Source of the DNA: an uncultured Leptolinea sp. | Lineage (GTDB): Bacteria > Chloroflexota > Anaerolineae > Anaerolineales > Anaerolineaceae | NCBI GenBank assembly: GCA_903828565.1 | Contig: CAIKMQ010000029.1 | Span: 1 to 64,000 of the forward strand | Length of the DNA stretch: 64,000 nt | Direction: 5' to 3' | Shown: positions 7,966 to 15,770 of the stretch, piece by piece | Layout: every line of letters starts with the position of its first letter | How positions within the stretch are numbered: position 1 is the stretch's first letter | Translations under genes and position numbers: made by a program | Notes under the pieces: generated by a model | Seen by the model: only the letters and a program-made list of their open reading frames with translations | Database searches by the model: none | What the model was told of the DNA's origin: nothing

Positions 7966-9126
7966 TTATGTAAATTGCTTGCGAATCTCGGAACTGAGGA
8001 AATCTAGCACCCACACAACGATGATGATTGCCAGAATGGCTGTGCCCGCAGATGAATAGTTAAAGGTATTGATCTTTTCAGAAAGGAAATACCCAATCCC
8101 GCCACCGCCAACGAAGCCAATGATCGTGGAGATACGGACATTGATGTCCCAGTGGTATATTGCGAAGGATAGAAAATCCGGTACGATCTGGGGAACTACA
8201 GCATACAATACGACCTGCAATGGGGTCGCCCCCGAAGCTTGCAGCGCTTCTATGGGGCCCGGGTCAATGGATTCCACGGATTCTGAGAACATCTTACCAA
8301 GCGAGGCTGCAGTTACTACAGAGAGAGCCAGAACACCGGCGAAGGGATTCCCAAAACCAACGATCAGCGCAAAGATTGAGGCCATCACCAAGGGTTCGTA
8401 AGAGCGGATCATGTTCAGGAAAAATCTGACAGAGTAATATACTGCGGATCCCACCACTCCCTTACGTGTGATATTCGAAGCAGCCAGAAAGCTGAGCGGC
8501 AGCGAGAAAAGTGTGCCTATCGTTGTGGCAAGCAGCGCCATGAAGATGGTCACATACATATTATTAAAGACATCCGTGATCGTCTTGGATGCTGAATAGG
8601 TCGAACCTGGTTGAAAGACTTCAATTTCGAGCCGGGATGGAATGCCGTCAACTGCGACAGTGATCGGTCGAACATCGATCTCTTCACTCAGATTTCCAGA
8701 TGAATCCGTTTTTGCGGTCCGGATCGAAAAGAGTTTTCCGTTGGGTAAGACCCAACGCATATTGACATCTGCATTTTCACCCAGGTCATAGCCATTAAGG
8801 ATTACCAGGTCGCGTGGGTTGGCGCAGCCGGGTACAATTTCCAGCCGGTGGCCTTCATCCGGGATGATCTCCTGGGGAGCGCTATTGCATGGGACTGGCA
8901 CTGCTATGCTAATGGTATAGGAACCGAGGGACTTTTTCTCCAGAATATCCGGTGACAGTAACCCATCAGTGATTTGCCGGCCCTTTTCAAATGAAGAGAT
9001 CAGTTTTCCCATGTCCGGCTGGGTTACCTGAATACTGATGATGACCAGAACAAGGAGAACCAGGCTGATCAGAATTCTACCGGTGAATTTAGGTAATCTC
9101 AATCGGGGATGTTTATTATTGCTCAT
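7966..9126 (-). CDS. phnE: Phosphonate-type ABC transporter permease with extracytoplasmic insert
   Basis: A 386-residue inner-membrane permease of the PhnE family. One N-terminal helix (about 19-40) is followed by an extracytoplasmic region of about 140 residues (about 41-185) with two cysteines (VPCNSAP and PGCANP) and an Ig-like strand pattern. The PhnE core then has about five helices and the cytoplasmic ATPase-contact loop EALQASGATPLQVVLYAVVPQ. Ordinary PhnE proteins are near 260-280 residues, so the insert is additional. It is the last gene of the operon, four bases after the other permease. With PhnC and PhnD it should import an organophosphonate, phosphite or phosphate; the sequence does not show which. 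Confidence 0.88.
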   Translation of the reverse strand: MSNNKHPRLRLPKFTGRILISLVLLVLVIISIQVTQPDMGKLISSFEKGRQITDGLLSPDILEKKSLGSYTISIAVPVPCNSAPQEIIPDEGHRLEIVPGCANPRDLVILNGYDLGENADVNMRWVLPNGKLFSIRTAKTDSSGNLSEEIDVRPITVAVDGIPSRLEIEVFQPGSTYSASKTITDVFNNMYVTIFMALLATTIGTLFSLPLSFLAASNITRKGVVGSAVYYSVRFFLNMIRSYEPLVMASIFALIVGFGNPFAGVLALSVVTAASLGKMFSESVESIDPGPIEALQASGATPLQVVLYAVVPQIVPDFLSFAIYHWDINVRISTIIGFVGGGGIGYFLSEKINTFNYSSAGTAILAIIIVVWVLDFLSSEIRKQFT

Positions 9127-9130
9127 GCTT

Positions 9131-10489
9131 TCACCGAATTTGCTCTCTCAACCTGGCACTGAAGAAGTCCAGCAACATAACAACGATTGCAATGGAAATA
9201 AAACTGGCACTGACAGAGCGGTAATCCTGCAGCAGTATCCACTGGTAAAGATAAAAACCAATACCACCTCCGCCGACGAAACCGATGATGGTGGATGACC
9301 GAACGTTGATATCCCAGCGATAAATGGTCAGCGCCATAAAGGAGGGGATGATCTGCGGGATCACCCCGTATCTCACAACTTGCAACCAATTTGCCCCAGT
9401 AGCACGGATGGCTTCGATTGGGCCGGAATCGATCCCTTCAATAACCTCCGAATACAGTTTTCCGAGGGCTGCGATCGTATGTAAAGTGATCGCGAGCATC
9501 CCGGGAAATGTGCCCAGGCCGACGATCACAACAAAAATGATCGCCATGATCAAGGATTCCACAGAGCGCACAATATTCAGAACTGTACGTGTGAGAACGT
9601 AAATGATCCTCATGATTGGATTGCTGCTCATCAAATTGCGGGCAGCCAAGAAGCTGAAGGGAATTGCCAGAATCGCGCCGATGAGCGTGGCGAGCAGCGC
9701 CACAGACAGTGTTTCATATATCCCCCGAAGAATATGCCCACCGGTTTCAGATATATCTATTCCCCCCAGAGGTTTTGATTGAATGACCACGATCCTGTGC
9801 ATCTGCGGGAGAGTTTGATCCGGTGCGGCGATGTTCACGATCGGCTTCACCTGGAATAATAAAGTTCCGTTGCCGTCCGGGTTTATTTGAAACTCTTCAT
9901 GAATGGATTTTGCCCCAATTGGTGAGTGCCATTCCATGGTTGCAGGATACTCAGGCCAGAAGCCTGTGACATTCAATGTGACATACTCATTGAGGTTGGC
10001 GCAATTCGGGCTGACGCTCATTTTGATGCCATTACCATTCGTTCTTTCGGCCAATGGCGGTGTCGGAGAGCAAGGTACCTGAATATCCACATAACTGGTA
10101 AGAGATTCCGTGCGCGGGCGGGTGAAATCAGGACGCAGCATAGGTTTCAATATGATGCTTGCACGCTCCTGGTTGCGGAAAATCGCAGTCGGGTCCATTT
10201 CTGTTACTTGCCAGCCAATCCCGTAAGCCATCACCAGCCAGAGTAAGATCGGTAAAACCGTAATGGAATTTTTGGGAAATTGGTAGGCATCCAACACGAC
10301 CCACAACCAAATCAGGATCGCGGCGAACCACCATTCTTTGTGCTGGTACCAGAGAACAGTAACAAATGCACTTGCAGTCAGCAGGAAAAGAGCCCCGGCG
10401 CGCTTATATGCCTTTTTGTAAAGCTGCCCCGCCCCGGGAATGATGAGGGAAAGCAAGGCGGCTATGATCGATTTGTTTTTTAACGTCAT
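9131..10489 (-). CDS. phnE: Phosphonate-type ABC transporter permease, three-part fusion
   Basis: A 452-residue permease built of three parts. Residues 1 to about 110 hold four hydrophobic segments beginning with a TM2-like PGAGQLY motif. About 120-240 is an extracytoplasmic domain with cysteines (VPCSPTP, SPNCANLN) resembling that of the partner permease. About 245-452 is the PhnE core with the loop EAIRATGANWLQVVRYGVIPQ. The pairing of two non-identical permeases implies a heterodimeric channel. The N-terminal module is not part of normal PhnE. It lies nine bases after the ATPase gene in the operon PhnD-PhnC-PhnE-PhnE. Substrate unknown; no C-P lyase genes are near. Confidence 0.87.
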   Translation of the reverse strand: MTLKNKSIIAALLSLIIPGAGQLYKKAYKRAGALFLLTASAFVTVLWYQHKEWWFAAILIWLWVVLDAYQFPKNSITVLPILLWLVMAYGIGWQVTEMDPTAIFRNQERASIILKPMLRPDFTRPRTESLTSYVDIQVPCSPTPPLAERTNGNGIKMSVSPNCANLNEYVTLNVTGFWPEYPATMEWHSPIGAKSIHEEFQINPDGNGTLLFQVKPIVNIAAPDQTLPQMHRIVVIQSKPLGGIDISETGGHILRGIYETLSVALLATLIGAILAIPFSFLAARNLMSSNPIMRIIYVLTRTVLNIVRSVESLIMAIIFVVIVGLGTFPGMLAITLHTIAALGKLYSEVIEGIDSGPIEAIRATGANWLQVVRYGVIPQIIPSFMALTIYRWDINVRSSTIIGFVGGGGIGFYLYQWILLQDYRSVSASFISIAIVVMLLDFFSARLREQIR

Positions 10490-10498
10490 GGCCAGCCT

Positions 10499-11266
10499 TT
10501 ATTCGAGGGCAGTCGCCCGAACTTCTTGGGCTTCTTCACCATAAATTGCTTTGAAGCGAGCCCGGTCGATCTCGGAAGGTGCCCCTTCAAAGACTTTCAT
10601 GCCATCTTTCAATCCGATCACATGGGTCCCGTAACGGTGCACCAGGTCTAAAAAGTGCAAACTGCAGATCACAGTGACACGGTCAGTTTTATTCATCTGC
10701 TCAAGATACTGAAGGATGCTGTGCGCCAAAACGGGATCCAGACTGGCAACCGGTTCATCGGCAAGAATGATACGAGGTTCCTGCATGAGAGCCCTTGAGA
10801 TCCCTACTCGCTGTTGTTGACCGCCGGATAGGGCATCTGCCCGGTTTTTTGCTTTGTCAGCGATCCCCACCCTGTTAAGGGCTGCCATGGCCATGTCTTT
10901 ATCAGCTTGCGGCCAGATCCCAAGCAGAGAAAGGAATGGGTTAGCATATCCGAGCCGCCCATTCAGGGTATTGGTTAGTACGGTCGAACGTTTGACAAGA
11001 TTGAATTGTTGGAAGATCATACCGATTTTGCGGCGAATATGCCTGAGCTCCGTAGAATTCGCACTGGTGATCTCCTGGTCATCCAGAAAGATCTTACCTT
11101 CCGTTGGATCGATCAGGCGGTTAATGCAGCGCAACAGGGTGGATTTTCCGGATCCTGAAAGGCCAATCACTACCAAAAATTCACCATCCGGAACCTCGAA
11201 ACTCACATCTTTCAAGGCTACCGTACCATTCGGATACACTTTAGTAAGATGTTCGACGCGTAGCAC
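10499..11266 (-). CDS. phnC: Phosphonate-type ABC transporter ATP-binding protein
   Basis: A 255-residue ABC ATPase of the PhnC type that drives import by the two PhnE-like permeases. Walker A is GLSGSGKST (about 34-42), the Q loop is GMIFQQFNLV, the signature is [12 protein letters not shown] and Walker B is IILADEPVASLD, followed by the H loop ICSLHFLDL. The phrase KRSTVLTNTLNGRLG is typical of PhnC. It is separated from the binding-protein gene by a terminator-like hairpin, which should make it less abundant than the binding protein. Confidence 0.94.
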   Translation of the reverse strand: MLRVEHLTKVYPNGTVALKDVSFEVPDGEFLVVIGLSGSGKSTLLRCINRLIDPTEGKIFLDDQEITSANSTELRHIRRKIGMIFQQFNLVKRSTVLTNTLNGRLGYANPFLSLLGIWPQADKDMAMAALNRVGIADKAKNRADALSGGQQQRVGISRALMQEPRIILADEPVASLDPVLAHSILQYLEQMNKTDRVTVICSLHFLDLVHRYGTHVIGLKDGMKVFEGAPSEIDRARFKAIYGEEAQEVRATALE

Positions 11267-11292
11267 TGTCCTCCAAAAGTTTACAGCGGATT

Positions 11293-11330
11293 AGAAAAAA
11301 ATAAGAGGGAGGAGGTTACCTCCTCCCTCT
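11293..11330 (-). terminator. Attenuating hairpin between the binding-protein and ATPase genes
   Basis: On the minus strand AGAGGGAGGAGG pairs with CCTCCTCCCTCT (12 bp, 3-base loop) and runs into TTATTTTTT. It lies inside the transporter operon, so it probably stops most transcripts after the highly expressed binding protein, a common device in ABC operons. Confidence 0.85.
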
Positions 11331-11341
11331 CAGGGGAAAAG

Positions 11342-12361
11342 TTACTTCACGAGGGTCGTGATATCCAGGCCAGAAGCCTGCAGATTCACGCGGAATTCAT
11401 CGTAGAATGTATCATCAACCACTTTCAATCCCTGGACCTGGTAACCAATATCCTTCAACAGGGTTTGGCCTTCTTCGGTGCTCGAGAGCTCTACCAGAGC
11501 AGCGGTCAGATTTGCAACAACATCTTCCGGCAGACCCGCGGCAAAGGACACATTGTCATTCGGGATAAAGGGATCTGAGACCCAGATAACAGAAACTTTT
11601 TCAAGAACATCGGGGACTTCAGCAAACTTCTTGTCTGTACGGGCATCAATGTAGGTGGCGCCGAAATCGCAGATGCCACCAGCGTACAATGCCTGAATTA
11701 CAGTGGGGTGGCCAATAACGAAGGCTGCAGCCTTGGTCTTAATGCCATTACTGGCGATTAGACCGGAAGGAATGACATAACCGGAAGCTGAAAGGGGATC
11801 TGTCCAGCAGGGTTTCTTGCCTTCGAACTGGGCGAGAGCGGTTGCGGCATCTGCAGTTACTGTATTAGTGGCTGAGTCGAAATAGGAGGTGAATCCGCTC
11901 GCTGCGCCAGCAACAAATTGCACACCGTAGTGATCTGCACCATTGCGCAGGACAACCAGACCGACATTCGCGTAATCTTTTTCCTTAGCCAGCATGTAAG
12001 CTAAAGGTGGGAGCCAGCCAATGTGAGCATTGCCAGAACCCATAGCTTCTACCAGAGCGGCATAGCTGTTGGGGATGGTCAATTCAATGGTGTATCCCGT
12101 CATTTCTTGCAACTTGGCGGCCAGAGCACCACCACCGGTGGTCAGCTGTTCAGCGGTTGCAGAGGGAGCCATTGCCATGATGATCGGATTCTCAGGAGAT
12201 CCGAGCGGAATGGCTGTCGGTTCCGGAACATCGGTTGCAGGAACAGCAACTGGTTCAACCGGAGCTGGTTCTTCGACAACTGGTGCAGCGGGCTGGCAGG
12301 CAGCCAGAAGCATGCTGAGGACTAGAATGCCGGCAAAAACGAAATACAACTTTGATCTCAT
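11342..12361 (-). CDS. phnD: Phosphate/phosphonate-type ABC transporter substrate-binding lipoprotein
   Basis: A 339-residue lipoprotein with a signal peptide ending in the lipobox MLLAAC, a Pro/Val-rich linker, and a PhnD-like periplasmic-binding domain (PF12974 type). Landmarks are MAMAPSATAEQLTTGGGALA, GNAHIGWLPPLAYMLA and the DPLSASGYVIPSGLIASNGI segment that closes over the ligand. It captures the substrate and delivers it to the two permeases. The start at 12361 (or 12364) follows an AAGGAGG box. A near-consensus promoter precedes it, with no PHO box, so it is apparently not controlled like the pst operon further along. Confidence 0.92.
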   Translation of the reverse strand: MRSKLYFVFAGILVLSMLLAACQPAAPVVEEPAPVEPVAVPATDVPEPTAIPLGSPENPIIMAMAPSATAEQLTTGGGALAAKLQEMTGYTIELTIPNSYAALVEAMGSGNAHIGWLPPLAYMLAKEKDYANVGLVVLRNGADHYGVQFVAGAASGFTSYFDSATNTVTADAATALAQFEGKKPCWTDPLSASGYVIPSGLIASNGIKTKAAAFVIGHPTVIQALYAGGICDFGATYIDARTDKKFAEVPDVLEKVSVIWVSDPFIPNDNVSFAAGLPEDVVANLTAALVELSSTEEGQTLLKDIGYQVQGLKVVDDTFYDEFRVNLQASGLDITTLVK

Positions 12362-12417
12362 CATAACCTCCTTGGGGTTAAGTGAAAGTTTATTCCCCAC
12401 GCAGGGAACACGTAATT

Positions 12418-12446
12418 ATTGTACAGATTCACCTACAACCGGTCAA
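12418..12446 (-). promoter_or_regulatory. Promoter of the phosphonate-type transporter operon
   Basis: On the minus strand TTGACC (12446-12441) and TACAAT (12423-12418) are separated by exactly 17 bp, followed by a 56-nt leader and AAGGAGG. No riboswitch-like structure is apparent in the leader. Confidence 0.75.
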
Positions 12447-12504
12447 GTATAAAACTCATAATTCCGCAGATTTTTTCCTGTTTCTGACATAAAATCCAGG
12501 GATT

Positions 12505-12580
12505 AGTTAGAAAGTTTTGACAATCCTGCAGTTAGAAAGTTTTGACAATTACACAGGAGTCATCTCATAACTGATATACT
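12505..12580 (+). promoter_or_regulatory. Tandem 20-bp repeats and extended -10 upstream of the Cys/His-rich gene
   Basis: AGTTAGAAAGTTTTGACAAT occurs at 12505-12524 and again at 12530-12549, a 25-bp period that places the copies on nearly the same face of the helix. Each copy contains TTGACA. TGATATACT at 12572-12580 looks like an extended -10 box. The repeats are probably binding sites for a regulator of the downstream metal-binding-type gene. Confidence 0.6.
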
Positions 12581-12598
12581 AATATCTGGAGGAACAAA

Positions 12599-12895
12599 AT
12601 GTCAAAGAAAGACAAGAAAAAACACGAAGGCGAGCAGGTACTGGAAGAAGGTTGCTGCTGCGGAAGCCAGGATGAATGCGGCTGTGGTGGACACGGTCAT
12701 GAGGGATCTCACCATGGGGATTGTTGTGGTGGACACGATCATGGCGGATGCGGTTGCGAAGAAGAAGTAACCTTCGAGCGTCAATTCTACACCCGGGATG
12801 AAAAGATCCAAATGCTGGAGGAGTATCTTGCCGATCTGAAAGCAGAACAACAGGGAGTAGAAGAAGCTCTGGCATTGTTACGCAAAGAAGCTTAG
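12599..12895 (+). CDS. Small Cys/His-rich putative metal-binding protein
   Basis: A 98-residue protein with a lysine-rich N-terminus, a central region (about 18-57) with nine cysteines and several GHxH pairs, and a C-terminal amphipathic helix of about 35 residues beginning TRDEKIQMLEEYLADLKAEQ. The C-terminal part resembles helical segments of DUF5320-type small proteins. The central region could bind several Zn, Ni, Co or Cu ions. A GGAGG box precedes the ATG. Tandem repeats in the promoter suggest specific regulation. No enzyme activity is implied. Its stop codon overlaps the stop codon of the convergent phosphoesterase gene. Confidence 0.8.
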   Translation: MSKKDKKKHEGEQVLEEGCCCGSQDECGCGGHGHEGSHHGDCCGGHDHGGCGCEEEVTFERQFYTRDEKIQMLEEYLADLKAEQQGVEEALALLRKEA

Positions 12896-13479
12896 TCGTA
12901 AATCTGAACGATCTCACCGTACAAACGATCCACACTCTCCAGGTGCAAGATGCCGAAGGATGGGTGTGGATCGTGCTTTGAAGGGGTACACGCCGCGCCA
13001 GGATTGAAATATAGAATTCCCTGGTGAAACTGGTTATATGCCACATGAGTATGACCGAACAACCGGATATTTGCTTTTGGGAAGAGGGAATCTAGTAGAG
13101 TACGGTACCTTTTGAACTCGAAACCATGCGCGTAGTATTGGGCTTTATCCCAAAGATAGTGCAGCATTGGGCCATGACCGTGGGTAGCGCCAATTTCCAA
13201 ACCCCCATTCTTAATAAGCAAAGCTTCAGGTAATTCTCTGGCATTCTGCAGATCACGATTTCCGCGAACTGCAAAGGTGGGGGCAATAGTTGTAAGCTGG
13301 GCCAGGACATCTGGTGAATTTATATCTCCCAGGTGGAAGATACAGGCAACCTGATTTTGACGAAAAACCTCACTGATGGATGCGGGTAGTTTGACGCCGC
13401 CACCCGGTAGGTGAGTATCCGAAAGAACACCGATACGAGCCGGTAAAAGGATATTCAGGTATTTCTGAGAAATTCTCAT
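12892..13479 (-). CDS. YfcE/MJ0936-type metallophosphoesterase
   Basis: A 195-residue calcineurin-like phosphoesterase. All metal-binding motifs are present in order: GVLSDTHL, HLGDINSP, VRGNRD, THGHG and LFGHTHVA. Family members hydrolyse phosphodiesters or small phosphate esters with Mn; the substrate is unknown. The ATG at 13479 is chosen because the protein then begins close to the first motif and a TGTTATACT extended -10 box ends six bases upstream, suggesting a leaderless message. An in-frame ATG at 13548 would start before that promoter. It is convergent with, and shares 4 nt with, the Cys/His-rich gene. Confidence 0.9.
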   Translation of the reverse strand: MRISQKYLNILLPARIGVLSDTHLPGGGVKLPASISEVFRQNQVACIFHLGDINSPDVLAQLTTIAPTFAVRGNRDLQNARELPEALLIKNGGLEIGATHGHGPMLHYLWDKAQYYAHGFEFKRYRTLLDSLFPKANIRLFGHTHVAYNQFHQGILYFNPGAACTPSKHDPHPSFGILHLESVDRLYGEIVQIYD

Positions 13480-13547
13480 CCTCTGAGTATAACAAATCCC
13501 TGATATGATTATTAAACAAACAGTTGATTTATAAGACAGGTAATCCA

Positions 13548-15308
13548 ATGCGTAACTTTACTAGTTTATTTTTCCTGTTCTTATTTGCCGGTTGTTCCAG
13601 CCAGACATTGATCCATGGAACTGTGCAGCCCGCAGCATCCAGCACGCCAGACAAGATCCCATCCGCCACCCCATTTCCAACTCCTGATATTCCCCTTGAT
13701 ATCAGAATTCAAATTGACAATCTATCCGTGCCAGCCATGACACAGGTCCATTTTTCTACCATCGTTACTGGTGGTGTTCCACCTTTTGTTTATACCTGGG
13801 ATTTTCAAAGCGAACCACCCTACCTGGGAGTAAAACATCTGCCCGACCCTTATTTCGTTTACGCAACACCTGGAGATTATCAGGTAGTTGTACGGGTGAC
13901 AGATGCTTTTGGCCGGAAGGCAGAAGCATCCGAGACTTTGAAAGTTACCCCCATTAGTTATCAGGTGGCAAAACCCATCCGGTATATCAATGTCCATGGA
14001 ACCGCCGACCAACCGGTGATTATTGAAGGTTTCGATATCTCAGGTGAGAATACCAATGGGATAGCGTTGGTCAATTGCTCTTATGTCGTGATCCGAAATA
14101 ACCATGTCCATAACATGACTGATAACGATATGGAAAGGAGTATTTCAGGCAATGCGATCTATGTCCAAAATTCTGATCACATCTCGATCTTGAATAATTA
14201 TGTGCACGACAACACCCGCGGGATCAATGTCAACTCAACGCCTGATGCTGACCTTTTTGAAGGTGTCGTTATCCAGGGGAATGTAGTTATAAATAACCAG
14301 CTGGACAATGCGATCCTGGTTCGGGGAGGCCGATTGATCGAAGTGGGGGGTAATCTATCTATTAACAATGGAGACCCAGAATACTTTGAAAAACACCGAC
14401 TTCAGGGTGTGGTCGTTTGGGATGCGCAGGATGTGAACATCCATGACAACTATGCATACGGTTCCACCAGTGATGGGATCGCTCTGGCGACATCCCGTGA
14501 GATGCAGGCTGAGAAGAACGATTTTTATTGCAGCAATTACACGATCACGCGCAATGTGTCTGTAAAGAATGGAGAACAGGGTATCTGGCTTTCGGGAACC
14601 AGTGATGGTTTGGTAAGTAACAATATTATCGATCAGATCACAAAAGGGGATGGCATCATGGTGGAAGGTGATAATCACCAGGTTACTATTGCAGATAACA
14701 GTATCGTTGATTCTGGTGTATCAGGAATCTGGTTGGAATCATCTTGGGATATTACTATCGCGCGAAATCGAATTTCCTCGACTCTCGCAGATGCATCCGG
14801 TATTTGGGTGGGGTACATCCCTCACGATTACTACCGGTACCATGTCAATGAAAATATCCTGATCAATCATAATGTGATCACTGATAACCGGATGGGCATC
14901 GAATTGCATGCAGCCAATCAGGTGATTGTTGCGAATAATACTGTGGCGAGGAATGGCCAAGTCAGCGACAACCCTGCCGGTATCCTTGTGATGGCTGAAA
15001 TGAAAAACACAGTGGTCGCAAATAATGTCTCTGTATGGAATGACGGCTGGGGTATTGTCAATGATTCCAATACTACATTTATTACGAGCAATATCTCTTA
15101 TGCAAACACAGGTGCGATCCGGACGGTAGTGCCTGATGAAGGAACCATCACCGCTGACCCCGTGTTCATCAGTAGGATGACGGATTACTTCATGCCGATC
15201 TCCGGTTCTCCCTGCATCAATGGGGGAAATAAGAATTTTGATTTTCGAACCGAACCGCATCCGGTGGACGACCCTGTGGATATTGGGGCTTATGAGTACC
15301 ACAACTGA
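13548..15308 (+). CDS. Lipoprotein with PKD domain and right-handed beta-helix
   Basis: A 586-residue secreted lipoprotein. The signal peptide ends with lipobox LFAGC, then a Pro/Thr-rich linker, then a PKD-like Ig domain (about 50-135; VTGGVPPFVYTWDF, ATPGDYQVVVRVTD). From about 150 to 570 runs a parallel beta-helix of the NosD/PbH1 type with repeated turns such as GIALVNCSYVVIRNNHVHNM and GIWLSGTSDGLVSNNII. The last turns end in IGAYEY. Such proteins bind or cleave polysaccharides, but no catalytic site can be assigned with confidence. The gene is monocistronic and diverges from the phosphoesterase gene. Confidence 0.87.
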   Translation: MRNFTSLFFLFLFAGCSSQTLIHGTVQPAASSTPDKIPSATPFPTPDIPLDIRIQIDNLSVPAMTQVHFSTIVTGGVPPFVYTWDFQSEPPYLGVKHLPDPYFVYATPGDYQVVVRVTDAFGRKAEASETLKVTPISYQVAKPIRYINVHGTADQPVIIEGFDISGENTNGIALVNCSYVVIRNNHVHNMTDNDMERSISGNAIYVQNSDHISILNNYVHDNTRGINVNSTPDADLFEGVVIQGNVVINNQLDNAILVRGGRLIEVGGNLSINNGDPEYFEKHRLQGVVVWDAQDVNIHDNYAYGSTSDGIALATSREMQAEKNDFYCSNYTITRNVSVKNGEQGIWLSGTSDGLVSNNIIDQITKGDGIMVEGDNHQVTIADNSIVDSGVSGIWLESSWDITIARNRISSTLADASGIWVGYIPHDYYRYHVNENILINHNVITDNRMGIELHAANQVIVANNTVARNGQVSDNPAGILVMAEMKNTVVANNVSVWNDGWGIVNDSNTTFITSNISYANTGAIRTVVPDEGTITADPVFISRMTDYFMPISGSPCINGGNKNFDFRTEPHPVDDPVDIGAYEYHN

Positions 15309-15340
15309 TCAGGTATGTATCCTTTGGGAACTTGTAAACC

Positions 15341-15369
15341 TTTACAAAAATGCAGTTGTTTAGTATTAT
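15341..15369 (+). promoter_or_regulatory. Promoter of rpsT
   Basis: TTTACA (15341-15346) and TATTAT (15364-15369) are separated by exactly 17 bp, about 40 bp before the rpsT start. Confidence 0.7.
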
Positions 15370-15408
15370 TACCCGTCGTTATTGTGATTGGAATTTTGGA
15401 GGACCAAA

Positions 15409-15675
15409 TTGGCAAACATTAAGTCAGCGATTAAACGCAATAAACAGAATGAAAAGCGCCGTGTAGCTAATCGTATCTACCGCGGCTCCGCCCGTACATT
15501 TGTGACTGCAGCCCGCAAAGCTGTTGCTGAAGGAAAAGTAGAAGTAGCTACAGAAGCTACCGCGACTGCCATTAGCGCGCTGGACAAAGCCGTTGCAAAA
15601 GGTGTCATTCACAAGAATAACGCTGCCCGCCGCAAGAGCCGCTTGATGAAGCACCTGGCTGCGATAGCGAAGTAA
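15409..15675 (+). CDS. rpsT: 30S ribosomal protein S20
   Basis: An 88-residue basic helical protein that binds 16S rRNA in the body of the 30S subunit. It begins ANIKSAIKRNKQNEKRR and ends with KNNAARRKSRLMKHLAAIAK, both diagnostic of S20. The start is a TTG at 15409, seven bases after a perfect GGAGGA box. The upstream ATG at 15388 lies before that box and would add residues absent from the family. TTG starts are common for S20 and are linked to autogenous control in E. coli. Confidence 0.97.
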   Translation: MANIKSAIKRNKQNEKRRVANRIYRGSARTFVTAARKAVAEGKVEVATEATATAISALDKAVAKGVIHKNNAARRKSRLMKHLAAIAK

Positions 15676-15698
15676 TACTCACCCCGACACCCTTTATG

Positions 15699-15724
15699 GC
15701 GGAAGCGTTAGCTTCCGCTTTTTG
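15699..15724 (+). terminator. Intrinsic terminator after rpsT
   Basis: GCGGAAGC (15699-15706), loop GTTA, GCTTCCGC (15711-15718), then TTTTTG. Confidence 0.92.
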
Positions 15725-15770
15725 TTGCCCCAACCTGATGTTATAATTTTGATCAACCTTGAGACATACC

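Noticed and set aside
7966-12361. A C-P lyase phosphonate-degradation locus
   Set aside because: Only transporter genes are present; no phnG-M or phnX/W genes are seen, so only uptake can be claimed.
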